A stretch of 64,000 nt of DNA from positions 124,001-188,000 of the forward strand of contig NZ_FTOL01000008.1 in the NCBI RefSeq assembly GCF_900156735.1. The letters are read 5' to 3'. Each line of letters starts with the position of its first letter. The first letter of the stretch is position 1. The position numbers and the translations under genes were made by a program. Shown piece by piece: positions 33,201 through 41,426 of the stretch. This DNA comes from Chryseobacterium ureilyticum. GTDB lineage: Bacteria; Bacteroidota; Bacteroidia; Flavobacteriales; Weeksellaceae. Under the pieces are notes generated by a model. That model did not search any database. It worked only from the letters and a program-made list of their open reading frames with translations, and was not told the DNA's origin.

Positions 33201-33617
33201 CTACAATCGGAAGAGTTTGGAGATTTTCTGCCAAATAGTAGGTTTAGGGATTTCTTGAACAACAGGTTCTTCTTTTGGAATATCTGGCATTTCAAAATAT
33301 TCTTCTTTATGTTTTAGATCATTTTCTCTACCTAAGTGGATTTCTCTTTCTGTCCAACGACCAGCAAACTCAATTTTATTGTTCCTTATCCAGTAGTGGG
33401 ACTGACATTCAAAATTCCAATTGCCTATAGAGGGGTGAAGCGTAACTGCTTTACCATTAAAAGTCAGTTTCCAATCTGTCGGAGATAACGGGGTCACCAC
33501 TTCATTACCGCATCCGCATACACATTTGTGTATTGCAGTACAGCATTCTATTGAGACATACAAAACGCCCTCCTCAACCTTTTCAGGAATGAACTCAACA
33601 AATTTATGGTGTAACAT
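33201..33617 (-). CDS. DUF6527 zinc-binding protein of ubiquitin-like operon
   Basis: A 138-residue protein starting MLHHKFVEFIPEKVEEGVLYVSIE (a start six bases earlier, MRM, is equally possible). Putative zinc ligands are Cys25/26, Cys32, Cys34, Cys36 (HKCVCGCGNE), His61 and the pair Cys71/His74. It is thus likely a treble-clef or ribbon fold, as in DUF6527. The rest includes DWKLTFNGKAVTLHPSIGNW. DUF6527 genes are a recurring partner of ThiF-like and multi-ubiquitin genes; a substrate-binding or E3-like role is only inferred. It overlaps the E1-like gene. Confidence 0.78.
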   Translation of the reverse strand: MLHHKFVEFIPEKVEEGVLYVSIECCTAIHKCVCGCGNEVVTPLSPTDWKLTFNGKAVTLHPSIGNWNFECQSHYWIRNNKIEFAGRWTEREIHLGRENDLKHKEEYFEMPDIPKEEPVVQEIPKPTIWQKISKLFRL

Positions 33618-34782
33618 CCTCATTGAAAATTTTAGACACACTAATGGAATATGAGCTGTGATATTCATTTTCCAGATCAACATAAATTCCAGATAACTTC
33701 TTCCATTTCAGGATAGCAAAAACAGCATTTAATGCATTCAGTTCAGCTACCTGAATGTTGGTAGCGTATTCATTATTATCAGAGTCTTCCGAAAAAATAC
33801 GGAGGGGCAGATGATCATTTTTGTCACGAGAAGCAGAAGTAACCCTTACAGCACCTGTAAGTTTATCATCAACTACATTAACCCCTAGACCTACATCGGA
33901 AAAAGCGACATCTACACTTACCAAATAATCCGTTATTATCTTCCTTACGGCATTCTTGTCTACACATACAAATACATAATCCATTTGATCCAACTCTTGT
34001 AAGTTCTCTTTCTTTACATAGTAGTCATGCCCATGGATATACTTGCGCATGTTTGAATACAACTTTTGATAATAAGACACCTTTCTCGGGTTTTCGTACA
34101 GATCATTCATTGACGCTGCACCGGGAGAACGGAAAGCATTGTGCTGGTCAAAGGTGTCCCCATCGTATATATGGATTTCTTTTACCGGAGTTTTAGCTAC
34201 CAAATCCAGAATATATGCTCCAGTACCGCCCAGCCCAATAATTGCTATTTTCTGCCTTTCTAACTTTGCATTAATCATTTCGATGTTTGCGCGGCTGGAA
34301 TTGGTGTCAATATATTCAAATACTGTTTCATTACCACTGTCCGGTATGACCTTAAAAGTCTTTTCCGTAACTGAAGGGTCCAGATATTTCGCAGGTGCGG
34401 AAATGATGTCTGCATACCTCTTGACTTTTTCATAGTAGTTCGGATATCCGGCAGCAGGCTTATTTGAAAAAGATCTGTTTACCGTAACCTGATGGTTTAG
34501 TACAGAAGTAGTATTGCTATGCTGGATTGCTGTAATGACTGTACCATCAATTTCACAGGGGTTATCCCCAATAAAATGTATAACATGGTTATCCGGAGTT
34601 CCCGTTCGTTCATTACAACTTAGTGTAAGCGTAGTTACCAATATTCCATATTGGATTTGATTGTTTTGATCTACAAAGGGTATATGGTGGATAAGTAAAT
34701 ATCCACCACGTACCTCGATCTCATAACCTTCGTCTCTTAGACGTTTAAGGTCAGGACTATGATTTATCAGTTGCTGTGACAT
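33604..34782 (-). CDS. E1-like ThiF-family protein with N-terminal accessory domain
   Basis: A 392-residue protein. Residues 1-165 form an N-terminal domain like DUF6791, with a conserved-looking HVIHFIGDNPCEIDG (Cys76). Residues 175-390 are the ThiF/E1 domain, with GLGGTG at 183-188, Asp207 and Asp209 in YDGDTFDQHNAFR, and Arg218, which are the adenylation residues. The only cysteines are 56, 76 and 273, and none lies in the region after the crossover strand where E1 enzymes carry the thioester cysteine. Either Cys76 of the N-domain takes the ubiquitin-like protein or only adenylation occurs. It overlaps the multi-ubiquitin gene by 26 bases. Confidence 0.85.
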   Translation of the reverse strand: MSQQLINHSPDLKRLRDEGYEIEVRGGYLLIHHIPFVDQNNQIQYGILVTTLTLSCNERTGTPDNHVIHFIGDNPCEIDGTVITAIQHSNTTSVLNHQVTVNRSFSNKPAAGYPNYYEKVKRYADIISAPAKYLDPSVTEKTFKVIPDSGNETVFEYIDTNSSRANIEMINAKLERQKIAIIGLGGTGAYILDLVAKTPVKEIHIYDGDTFDQHNAFRSPGAASMNDLYENPRKVSYYQKLYSNMRKYIHGHDYYVKKENLQELDQMDYVFVCVDKNAVRKIITDYLVSVDVAFSDVGLGVNVVDDKLTGAVRVTSASRDKNDHLPLRIFSEDSDNNEYATNIQVAELNALNAVFAILKWKKLSGIYVDLENEYHSSYSISVSKIFNEDVTP

Positions 34783-35458
34783 CGAAGATCATTTTATTTT
34801 TTACACGAACAATCGAACCTTTAATCATAGTGCCTTCCGGTTTTGGTTCCCAACCTCTGCTATAAGTAACCGTATAACCCTTGTTTGGGTTATTATCGTA
34901 TGATCCGAAAGCCAACACAACCAACTGCTCAAAAGAGATGTGTGCTTCTTTCCAAATATGTGGACGAGCATTCACAATGATTGTAAACTCCGTTGGTCTA
35001 GGCTTAGAGAAAAACTTCTCTTTACCCGGACGAGCTAAATCAACGACTTCATCATCTAATATTTGATCGTCTTGCCAACCTTCCTTGATGTCAAGGAAGA
35101 TATCATCTTCAACAGGTATATTACCCAGTTCTCTGATTTGAGCACCTCTGATGTATTGCTTATACCAGGTAAAGGGCTTGTCATTAATGAAAAACTGAAG
35201 CTTTTTCTTTACAAAGAAATACTCGGTTTCAGGTCGAGCCAAGTTAACTTGTTTCTCATTTTCAATAAGCTCATCCTGATAAGGTTTGCTAATTGACAAA
35301 AACAACTCGGTATCTAAAGGTATCCCAGCAAGCTGTTTTAATTCTGCTCCTGTTTTGTACTGGTCAAAGGCTTCATACTCTTTACCTTCTATTACAAATG
35401 TTAGAGGTACTTTTGGATTTTGGGAATGTGATTCCCCTTCATGTTTATTTGAATTCAT
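34757..35458 (-). CDS. Multi-ubiquitin domain protein (three beta-grasp repeats)
   Basis: A 233-residue protein with three ubiquitin-like units. Repeat 1 (about 18-82) ends VNLARPETEYFF. Repeat 2 (about 87-151) ends VDLARPGKEKFF. Repeat 3 (about 157-230) is longer, with RGWEPKPEGTMIKGSI and the end MIFDVTATDKS. Repeats 1 and 2 share the pattern INxKxF-Y-GAQI/ELKQL-G-IP-D-LFL-I. No di-glycine tail is present at any repeat end or at the C-terminus. It is the first gene of a three-gene operon with E1-like and DUF6527 partners, and is the likely target or modifier of that system. Confidence 0.87.
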   Translation of the reverse strand: MNSNKHEGESHSQNPKVPLTFVIEGKEYEAFDQYKTGAELKQLAGIPLDTELFLSISKPYQDELIENEKQVNLARPETEYFFVKKKLQFFINDKPFTWYKQYIRGAQIRELGNIPVEDDIFLDIKEGWQDDQILDDEVVDLARPGKEKFFSKPRPTEFTIIVNARPHIWKEAHISFEQLVVLAFGSYDNNPNKGYTVTYSRGWEPKPEGTMIKGSIVRVKNKMIFDVTATDKS

Positions 35459-35473
35459 CTTGAATTTAAATTG

Positions 35474-35487
35474 ATATTAATTAATAT
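35474..35487. promoter_or_regulatory. Palindrome upstream of the multi-ubiquitin operon
   Basis: ATATTAATTAATAT is a perfect 14-bp palindrome 16 bases before the start codon (minus strand). The surrounding DNA is AT-rich and I could not define a clear promoter. It may be the operator of the operon. Confidence 0.35.
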
Positions 35488-35632
35488 TTAATTGCTTATT
35501 GCTTATCATTTCGGCAATAAATAGGGCGTACCCTGCGATAGTTTAATTCTGATGCAATTGAAATTTTATACTATTAATACCAAGCCCCACTACCTGAATT
35601 GTACCGGCAGGAGGTTTAAAATCACGAAAAGC

Positions 35633-35663
35633 TTGTTTATTTCAAATAAAGGAGGTAGTTTTG
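35633..35663 (+). promoter_or_regulatory. Promoter of a small RNA gene
   Basis: TTG (35633-35635), a 20-base spacer and TAGTTTTG (35656-35663) match the Bacteroidota consensus fully. Downstream there is no reading frame, only a short stretch of hairpins and a terminator. Confidence 0.65.
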
Positions 35664-35669
35664 AAGTGC

Positions 35670-35750
35670 AAAAACATTACTACCAAGAGCCTTGCAAGGG
35701 CTTTTGTTTCCTTTAAGGAATCAAGCCAGGTGATTTTCGCCTGGTTTTTT
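35670..35750 (+). ncRNA. Candidate small RNA (~80 nt) in defence island
   Basis: Transcription is expected from about 35670 and to end at the T-run of 35745-35750. The RNA would hold hairpin 1, AAGAGCC (35685-35691) with GGCTTTT (35699-35705). Hairpin 2 is TTCC/GGAA around 35708-35719. The terminator hairpin is 35726-35744. There is no ATG-started frame. It is on the strand opposite to both flanking operons, ends 23 bases from the DUF2188 stop, and converges on that operon's 3' end. It does not match any RNA family I can name. Confidence 0.55.
35726..35750 (+). terminator. Terminator of the small RNA
   Basis: CCAGGTGA (35726-35733) pairs with TCGCCTGG (35737-35744) with one G-U pair and a three-base loop, followed by TTTTTT and further T's on the plus strand. 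Confidence 0.85.
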
Positions 35751-35773
35751 ATTTTCTTACCGTCTCTTTCTCA

Positions 35774-36019
35774 TTAAAATTTTGTGTCTTTTACTGATTT
35801 TGGATCGTTTCCGGGTTTAACAGTGTCACTATCTCTAATTGGCCCACCATTTGGGCGATGTATTCTAACTTCTCCTCCGCCATTATTTGATGAAAACTGT
35901 TTTGCTAGTTGTTCAGCTTGCTTTTGAGTACTGGCAACTGCTGAAGCTTTCTTGCCGCCTTCCTTCTGGACATTCCATCCGTCTTGCCCTTTCTTTTGTG
36001 TTACATGGTAATTTGCCAT
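35774..36019 (-). CDS. DUF2188 small protein
   Basis: An 81-residue protein, MANYHVTQKKGQDGWNVQKEGGKKASAVASTQKQAEQLAKQF, with the DUF2188 pattern of a three-stranded sheet (YHV...GWNV) and a helix, here with a long Gly/Pro-rich tail (GGEVRIHRPNGGPIRDSD). It lies 27 bases after the subtilase gene on the same strand, so it is a third member of the AAA/protease operon. The function of DUF2188 is unknown. Confidence 0.85.
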   Translation of the reverse strand: MANYHVTQKKGQDGWNVQKEGGKKASAVASTQKQAEQLAKQFSSNNGGGEVRIHRPNGGPIRDSDTVKPGNDPKSVKDTKF

Positions 36020-36046
36020 AATTATATGTTTTTTTAAATTATTAAA

Positions 36047-38527
36047 TTAAACTCTTGGTACAATTCGAGCTGCAGTTTTGATGTCAACTGCCTGGACTCC
36101 AAGAGACTGTAGCATTTGTCGCATGTCATTAAATACTGGTTTCTCACTATTAGGATCTGAAATTGTTAGTATTGCTGTAAATGGTACACCCGCAGCTGGT
36201 ATAGTTACACCATCTCTTGACAAGTACTCTACATCTAGTTTCCATTCTGTCGATGGTCCAACTCCTCGGGGGAAAGTTTTTTCATAAACTTTCACTGGAC
36301 TCCATTTGAAAGAATGTTCAATCTGATCTTTCTCATATAAACTTCCGTCACCATCTTCTGGCGTATAAATTGCATTCAACCTTCCTTTATAGTTACCATT
36401 ATTTTGTAGCTGTCTCAGAGCTGCGTCGATATTTATTCTGACAAACTCAGATCCAAATCTGTAATCAAATCTTGGAGTGCTTACAATGGTGAGTTTTGCG
36501 TGCCCAAAGCATTTACCATCCCTTACTAAGCTTGACGGCCATGAAAATTTAAAACTCATTTTATGGCCACTTATGGCTCGGTTTGCAAATACTAATGTTA
36601 TTGCAGATGAATTTCCGTTCAAAATGTCTTCAGAACCATCCGGCATACCGAATCCAACCAAGTGTTTGGAGACATTTCTCAAATTTTTGTCGTTGAGGGA
36701 CTCTGGCAATACAGCATGATGGATTCCAAGAGCGATTAGTGTTTCCCTTGAAACTATACCTTCAATCGAATGATCAAGACTTGCTAAAGTCTTTGCTACA
36801 TTAGGAGCTGCGTAACTAGTTCCGCAACCATCTACAATATTACTCGTTGGGTCTAAAGATAGAAGACCATGTCCTAAAGTTGGGTGACTAGTCCCAGAAC
36901 CACCAATATGAGCAAAATCAGGTTTGAGTCCTACTCGTAGTCCAGGTCCACGACAACTGTAACTGCTTAGAGCATAAGGAACAACACCTTCAAGATGCGG
37001 AGGGTTTAAAGCTGAAACACTAATATTGCGACAGCTTTCAGCTGGTTTTTTAATAGCGTCATTTCTCGAAGAAGCTAATATTTTTAATGCATCGAAATGA
37101 TCCACAGGCCATTCTTTTCTAATATCTCTAGGATGCGTATTACCCGCCGAAATAACAAAAACGACATCGTTTTCTTCTGCAATTTTGTCCAAAATTTGTG
37201 CAGGAACGCTATAGCCTGTAGTTGATGCATGCTCTTCTATATTCAGGCTGAAATTAAATATTCGAACTCCAGTTCTAGCTTTTAATTCCTGAACAGCAGT
37301 TTCAAGTTCATTAAAAAATTCTAGAGGTTTTGAATAGTACGAGCTATATCTATCAGCACGAGGTAATATATCAAGATCTATAATTTTACAACCATCAATT
37401 TCCCGGCAAATAGCCTTCCCATTTAATTGTTGGCCAAATATTGCTAATCCAGCTATAAAAGTACCGTGATTTTCGTCTTTGTCCATGCTGCTAATTAATC
37501 CCCAACGATCTTCTATCCAGTCGCCATAAACATCTGAAACACCTCCGTCTACAACGCATATTTTTGGATATGATCCTTTATGATCAGGAGCAAGAACAGT
37601 AAAGTTTTCACCTTTGACCTGAGACTTGACAGTTGAGCTTTGTGTAATGATGGGAGGAAGAGTAACTTTTTTTACCAATGGATGATTTCCCAAATATTCT
37701 AATAATTCGTTATGTCTCTCCAAGTTTAGGTCAATAGATTTTTTCTCTCCTGATTTGCCTGCTGTTGATGATGAGTAAAGCTGTATTACGGGAGTTGAAT
37801 CGGTTTTTTCTAATTTGACACCAAACACAACAGATGAGCCTTGACCGGTAGTAATTCTTGACACAAATAAGCCTGTGCCTAAAATGGTTAGCCCTCCAAA
37901 AAAGCTATCAAACAAATCGAATTTGTATTTACTTAGTAAATCCCAATCTTGCCTCGCCGGAGGAGCTTCAAACAATTCTACCATATACGAACCGCCAGTT
38001 TGAGCATTAGATAGCCATTTTACGGCTTCTTTAACAGAAAAATTCCTTTTGTCACTTGCAGTATATGGGCTAATTCCTTCAATTGCACCGACTTCACTTC
38101 TTAATCTTGAAGGATTAGGTTCATTCTTCCCATTCTTTTCTTTATATCTTGTTTCGGGTTCAGCCTGTCCAACTTTAGTATTTATTTTATCAATACTTTC
38201 TGGCGTCAGTTCGACAAATAATTCTCCCAAATCTCCAGCTCCAATTATAGGAGCAACATCCCTTTTAAAAACTTGTGAAGTTGGACGATGACTTTTTGCT
38301 AATGCCGTTTGCTTTAATGTAACTTTCGCATAAGAAACCTTAGCAAAACTATTTACCAATTGCATGCTCTTTATCTCACTAAGCTGATTTTGAATATTAT
38401 CTCGATGCTCGATGAATTCGGTATCATTTCCGGCAAAAAAGTCTTTAGAACCACCGCCTCCATTATTTTCTAATGCCTCGATAAAAGCATCGCTATTTAA
38501 TACTATTTGAACAGGACTATTTGCCAT
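36047..38527 (-). CDS. S8 subtilisin-like peptidase of an IetAS-like pair
   Basis: An 826-residue protein without a signal peptide, so cytoplasmic. Residues 1-315 are a non-catalytic N-region. The subtilase domain (about 320-600) shows all active-site residues: Asp327 in ICVVDGGVS, His354 in DENHGTFIAG, the oxyanion Asn463 in VISAGNTH and Ser571 in GCGTSYAAPNVA. The C-terminal ~220 residues are beta-rich. It is paired with the AAA ATPase gene three bases upstream. An ATPase plus S8 protease is the composition of the IetAS anti-phage system. The specific activity here is inferred. Confidence 0.88.
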   Translation of the reverse strand: MANSPVQIVLNSDAFIEALENNGGGGSKDFFAGNDTEFIEHRDNIQNQLSEIKSMQLVNSFAKVSYAKVTLKQTALAKSHRPTSQVFKRDVAPIIGAGDLGELFVELTPESIDKINTKVGQAEPETRYKEKNGKNEPNPSRLRSEVGAIEGISPYTASDKRNFSVKEAVKWLSNAQTGGSYMVELFEAPPARQDWDLLSKYKFDLFDSFFGGLTILGTGLFVSRITTGQGSSVVFGVKLEKTDSTPVIQLYSSSTAGKSGEKKSIDLNLERHNELLEYLGNHPLVKKVTLPPIITQSSTVKSQVKGENFTVLAPDHKGSYPKICVVDGGVSDVYGDWIEDRWGLISSMDKDENHGTFIAGLAIFGQQLNGKAICREIDGCKIIDLDILPRADRYSSYYSKPLEFFNELETAVQELKARTGVRIFNFSLNIEEHASTTGYSVPAQILDKIAEENDVVFVISAGNTHPRDIRKEWPVDHFDALKILASSRNDAIKKPAESCRNISVSALNPPHLEGVVPYALSSYSCRGPGLRVGLKPDFAHIGGSGTSHPTLGHGLLSLDPTSNIVDGCGTSYAAPNVAKTLASLDHSIEGIVSRETLIALGIHHAVLPESLNDKNLRNVSKHLVGFGMPDGSEDILNGNSSAITLVFANRAISGHKMSFKFSWPSSLVRDGKCFGHAKLTIVSTPRFDYRFGSEFVRINIDAALRQLQNNGNYKGRLNAIYTPEDGDGSLYEKDQIEHSFKWSPVKVYEKTFPRGVGPSTEWKLDVEYLSRDGVTIPAAGVPFTAILTISDPNSEKPVFNDMRQMLQSLGVQAVDIKTAARIVPRV

Positions 38528-38530
38528 AAC

Positions 38531-39718
38531 TTATATTTTTTCAGAATCTTTAAATTTCGATAGCTGCTTACTCAAAGTTGACGGGGTCATTCCGAACAAT
38601 GATGCTAGATCTTTCTGTTTAAAAGAGTAAACCTTATCGTTTAACAGCATGTTTATAAAATCTTCATCACTGTGAACCATAACATTTCTCTTTTTTGTGT
38701 CTACCCTTCCAGAGTTGAGCACAGCAAATTGCTTCATTACTTCTACGATATTGCTTTTCTTTTCTAACACAAAAGCTCTCTTTAGCCATTTCGAAAGCAT
38801 TTCTGCATCAGCACCTGATGAACCATCAAGGCACCATGCTAAAAATTTAATCTCACTTTCGTTAAATTCTAAAGGCGTAATAAAATTCTTGAGTAATTGA
38901 ATCATTACTTCGGGAGAAGGTTTAGGAATTTCAACCTGTATATCAAACCTTCTCCAAATAGCGGGATCAAGGAGACTTTCATGGTTGGTTACACCAATGG
39001 TAAAACCTTTTTCATGACGTGAATCTAGACTTTGCAACAACGTATTGACTACTCTTTTTACTTCACCAACCTCCTGTGGATCGTTACGGAGTTTAGCAAT
39101 TGCATCAAACTCATCAAGAAGTAAGATGCATTTATACCTATTAGCAAAAGCGAACAGATTACCAATATTTCGAGATGTAGTTCCTAAATACGAAGACATA
39201 AGCCCTTCTAACCTTGCCAGTACTACAGGTAATCCAATTTGTTTTGCAATCCATTTTGCTAAATGTGTTTTACCAGTTCCTGGCGCACCATAAATTAAGC
39301 AGGAGCTAGCAGGGGTAGCATTAATTTCTAAAAGTTGATCGAATTTACTCCATTCATTTACAATTGAGTGAATAGCAAGCTGGATATTACCATCAAACAT
39401 TGGGGCTTTTTCTGGTAGATCATCAGGGAAAAAAATCTCTGCCAATGGTGTTGATGTCTCCTTATCTACAGGGATCGATGTCTTAGGAGTTACTTCCTCG
39501 CCTTTTAAAACAACGAAAGATCTCTGGATTTTACTTGGAGACATGTCAAGCGATGATTCAGAAGCAGTCAACAAAGCCTCCAATGACTTTGCCTCTTTAG
39601 TAAACCCATCTTTTTCCAGACTTTCTTTTAATCTTCTAATTTGATGCGTGACAGCTTCATTCGGCGTTGCCAATGCGGACCTGCTTAGAGCTTGTACTAT
39701 ACTGAAATATTTGAGCAT
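38531..39718 (-). CDS. AAA ATPase with C-terminal HTH, partner of S8 peptidase
   Basis: A 395-residue AAA ATPase: Walker A GAPGTGKT (144-151), Walker B ILLLDEFD (198-205), sensor Asn245 and arginines Arg256-Arg257 in IWRRFD. The last ~30 residues (FKQKDLASLFGMTPSTLSKQLSKF) read as a helix-turn-helix, unusual for a protease-associated ATPase. It is the first gene of the operon and lies next to direct repeats in the promoter, so it may regulate itself. It resembles IetA by composition and neighbour. Confidence 0.85.
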   Translation of the reverse strand: MLKYFSIVQALSRSALATPNEAVTHQIRRLKESLEKDGFTKEAKSLEALLTASESSLDMSPSKIQRSFVVLKGEEVTPKTSIPVDKETSTPLAEIFFPDDLPEKAPMFDGNIQLAIHSIVNEWSKFDQLLEINATPASSCLIYGAPGTGKTHLAKWIAKQIGLPVVLARLEGLMSSYLGTTSRNIGNLFAFANRYKCILLLDEFDAIAKLRNDPQEVGEVKRVVNTLLQSLDSRHEKGFTIGVTNHESLLDPAIWRRFDIQVEIPKPSPEVMIQLLKNFITPLEFNESEIKFLAWCLDGSSGADAEMLSKWLKRAFVLEKKSNIVEVMKQFAVLNSGRVDTKKRNVMVHSDEDFINMLLNDKVYSFKQKDLASLFGMTPSTLSKQLSKFKDSEKI

Positions 39719-39747
39719 TTGCTTATTTGTTTCTTAAGTTATAAATG

Positions 39748-39834
39748 CAAATATAGTAATAAATTTCCAAAACAAGATTTTTATTTCCATTTTTTGATAT
39801 AAATTTCCAAAAAAAAGATTTTAGTTTCTATTTT
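39748..39834 (-). promoter_or_regulatory. Promoter and tandem direct repeats upstream of the AAA/S8 operon
   Basis: CAAATATA (39748-39755) is a -7 box TATATTTG on the minus strand; a TTG lies 17 bases upstream. Directly beyond it are two copies of a ~35-bp repeat beginning ATAAATTTCC, at 39759-39793 and 39799-39834, period 40. They cover the -33 region, as expected for operators. The ATPase's C-terminal HTH is a possible ligand. Confidence 0.55.
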
Positions 39835-40043
39835 ATGTTAAAGACAAGTTTAACGACATGAAAGTGAGTATGTTTCATGAATATTAATAAATGGAGAGCA
39901 TTGCAAATAGAAAAGGGAGTTTGCTATCAAACAAACTCCCAATGTCAAAATTCTCCAAAATCATTTTCCACAAAACAAAAGAATAAACTTCAGTTTCAAA
40001 GAAAAGGTAACTGCCCAATAGCTAGCTTTTTAGCATGCTGAAT
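39835..40043. other. Degenerate duplicate of the traD 3' end with terminator
   Basis: The stem GGGAGTTTG (39915-39923) / CAAACTCCC (39932-39940) followed by T's on the minus strand ends the transcript coming from traA-D. The stretch 39931-39990 resembles 41431-41490, which encodes the end of traD (NDFDIGEF). The spacing is exactly 1500 bases. So the gene at 40044-41396 is bracketed by direct repeats of the traD tail. Confidence 0.55.
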
Positions 40044-41396
40044 TCACATTCTGCGACCTTTTCTTTTGCTGAATTCACTTTCCTCTGGCTTTGGACTAGT
40101 GGATTTTTTTTGTCCTACCTTTACTTCTTGTCCATTGTTTTGCTTTACGGTTTCCGCAAAACGGGTCTGATGCCACGGTATTACTTTGGCGTCAAATTTC
40201 AGTTGCACTCCATGTTTTTTTAAATAGTCTGAACTATTTAAGTCACCCGCTTTGTTTTGACCAATTGGGTCAAGGGTACGCTTGCCGGGAATTTGTACAA
40301 CAATGAGGTCTTTAGGAATCTCCTTGACATTTAGGCTCACTTCCTGAAAGGTATGCGTCTTTTGATTGTAAGGAATGGTATAAATGTTGTCTTTGTGCGA
40401 GTAATAATGTTTGAGTTCGGTAAAGATGATGCCCCGTGACCAGATATCATCTTTAGGGTGCAATTTGTCATTAAATAAGTCAATATGAAAAGTGTGTCCC
40501 GCAATATCTATCGTTGGGATAATACCTTTGTAAGCAATTTTATCGAACGCATCCTGATCAACCATCAGTTTGAAATCGTCCATTCCCGCCATAATATCTT
40601 CGGAAATATTATGTTTCTTTGACATCCCAGTTGGGTCGAGTTTTACAAAGTCGGGTATCTCTGCTAATTTTGCTCCTGGTTCGGCGTATGTTGTCAAGCC
40701 CTTTGTATTTGGGCTGTACCAAAATCTGTAGCCCTGTACTGCTTTTTCTTCCATATCGGATAGAGAAATTACATTTTTCGGATTGGCTTTTTGACGGAGT
40801 TCCAACTGATTGACATCGACGATAAATTCTGTTCCGAATACTTTATATGTCGGAAGTACCCTTTGTGTGTCGGTGGGTATCTTATACAGATTGTCCTTTA
40901 GTTGGTTGACAATATATTCTTCTTTTGGTTGTAGCTGTTCGGCAACATTACGTTTTATATGTTCAATCACATTGGTGTCTACCCACGGCAGGGTACGCGC
41001 TTCAAAGTGCATTTGTTTCACATCCTGATCAGTTAGGCTATTACCATGCTTTCTATTCCATCCCACTATATCCAATTCATACTGATTGGGAAACTGCACT
41101 ATGATAATATCAGTAGGCAGTTCGGTCATTTTAGAAACATCGTCCTGCTGAAATTCGCGTTTTGTTGGATTATAAGGAATAACAAATGCCCGTCTGTCAC
41201 GATCATAGTAGTCTTTTATTTCAGTAAAGTCTATGCCTTTGGATATAAAGTCGTCCTTTGGCCGTAGTTTGTTCATGCGTAAATCCACATAGAATGTATG
41301 ACCTGCAATATCAAGTGTAGGTAGTATGCCTTTATTCAAACGCAGGTCAAGCAAACTGCCCGGTTCTATATTAGTATTTGGCAATCCATTTTCCAT
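40044..41396 (-). CDS. Internally repetitive hypothetical protein after traD
   Basis: A 450-residue soluble protein made of repeated units. KGILPTLDIAGHTFYVDLRMNKLRPKDD (about 18-50, split here) and its partner KGIIPTIDIAGHTFHIDLFNDKLHPKDD (about 290-320) are nearly identical, and a weaker middle copy starts LPTYKVFGTEFIVDVNQLEL. Each unit continues with a TELK/IKDYY segment and PxDLIVVQIP. The C-terminus is basic (SKRKGRRM) like that of mobB. No family recognised; a DNA or cell-surface scaffold role cannot be told apart. It is the last gene of the traA-D unit. Confidence 0.75.
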   Translation of the reverse strand: MENGLPNTNIEPGSLLDLRLNKGILPTLDIAGHTFYVDLRMNKLRPKDDFISKGIDFTEIKDYYDRDRRAFVIPYNPTKREFQQDDVSKMTELPTDIIIVQFPNQYELDIVGWNRKHGNSLTDQDVKQMHFEARTLPWVDTNVIEHIKRNVAEQLQPKEEYIVNQLKDNLYKIPTDTQRVLPTYKVFGTEFIVDVNQLELRQKANPKNVISLSDMEEKAVQGYRFWYSPNTKGLTTYAEPGAKLAEIPDFVKLDPTGMSKKHNISEDIMAGMDDFKLMVDQDAFDKIAYKGIIPTIDIAGHTFHIDLFNDKLHPKDDIWSRGIIFTELKHYYSHKDNIYTIPYNQKTHTFQEVSLNVKEIPKDLIVVQIPGKRTLDPIGQNKAGDLNSSDYLKKHGVQLKFDAKVIPWHQTRFAETVKQNNGQEVKVGQKKSTSPKPEESEFSKRKGRRM

Positions 41397-41426
41397 ATTT
41401 TCTTATTTTAAAAGACAAAGGGAAGT

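Noticed and set aside
39748..39834. CRISPR-like tandem repeats
   Set aside because: Only two copies of a 35-bp AT-rich repeat with a 5-base gap; no spacer-sized intervals and no cas genes. Fits operators.
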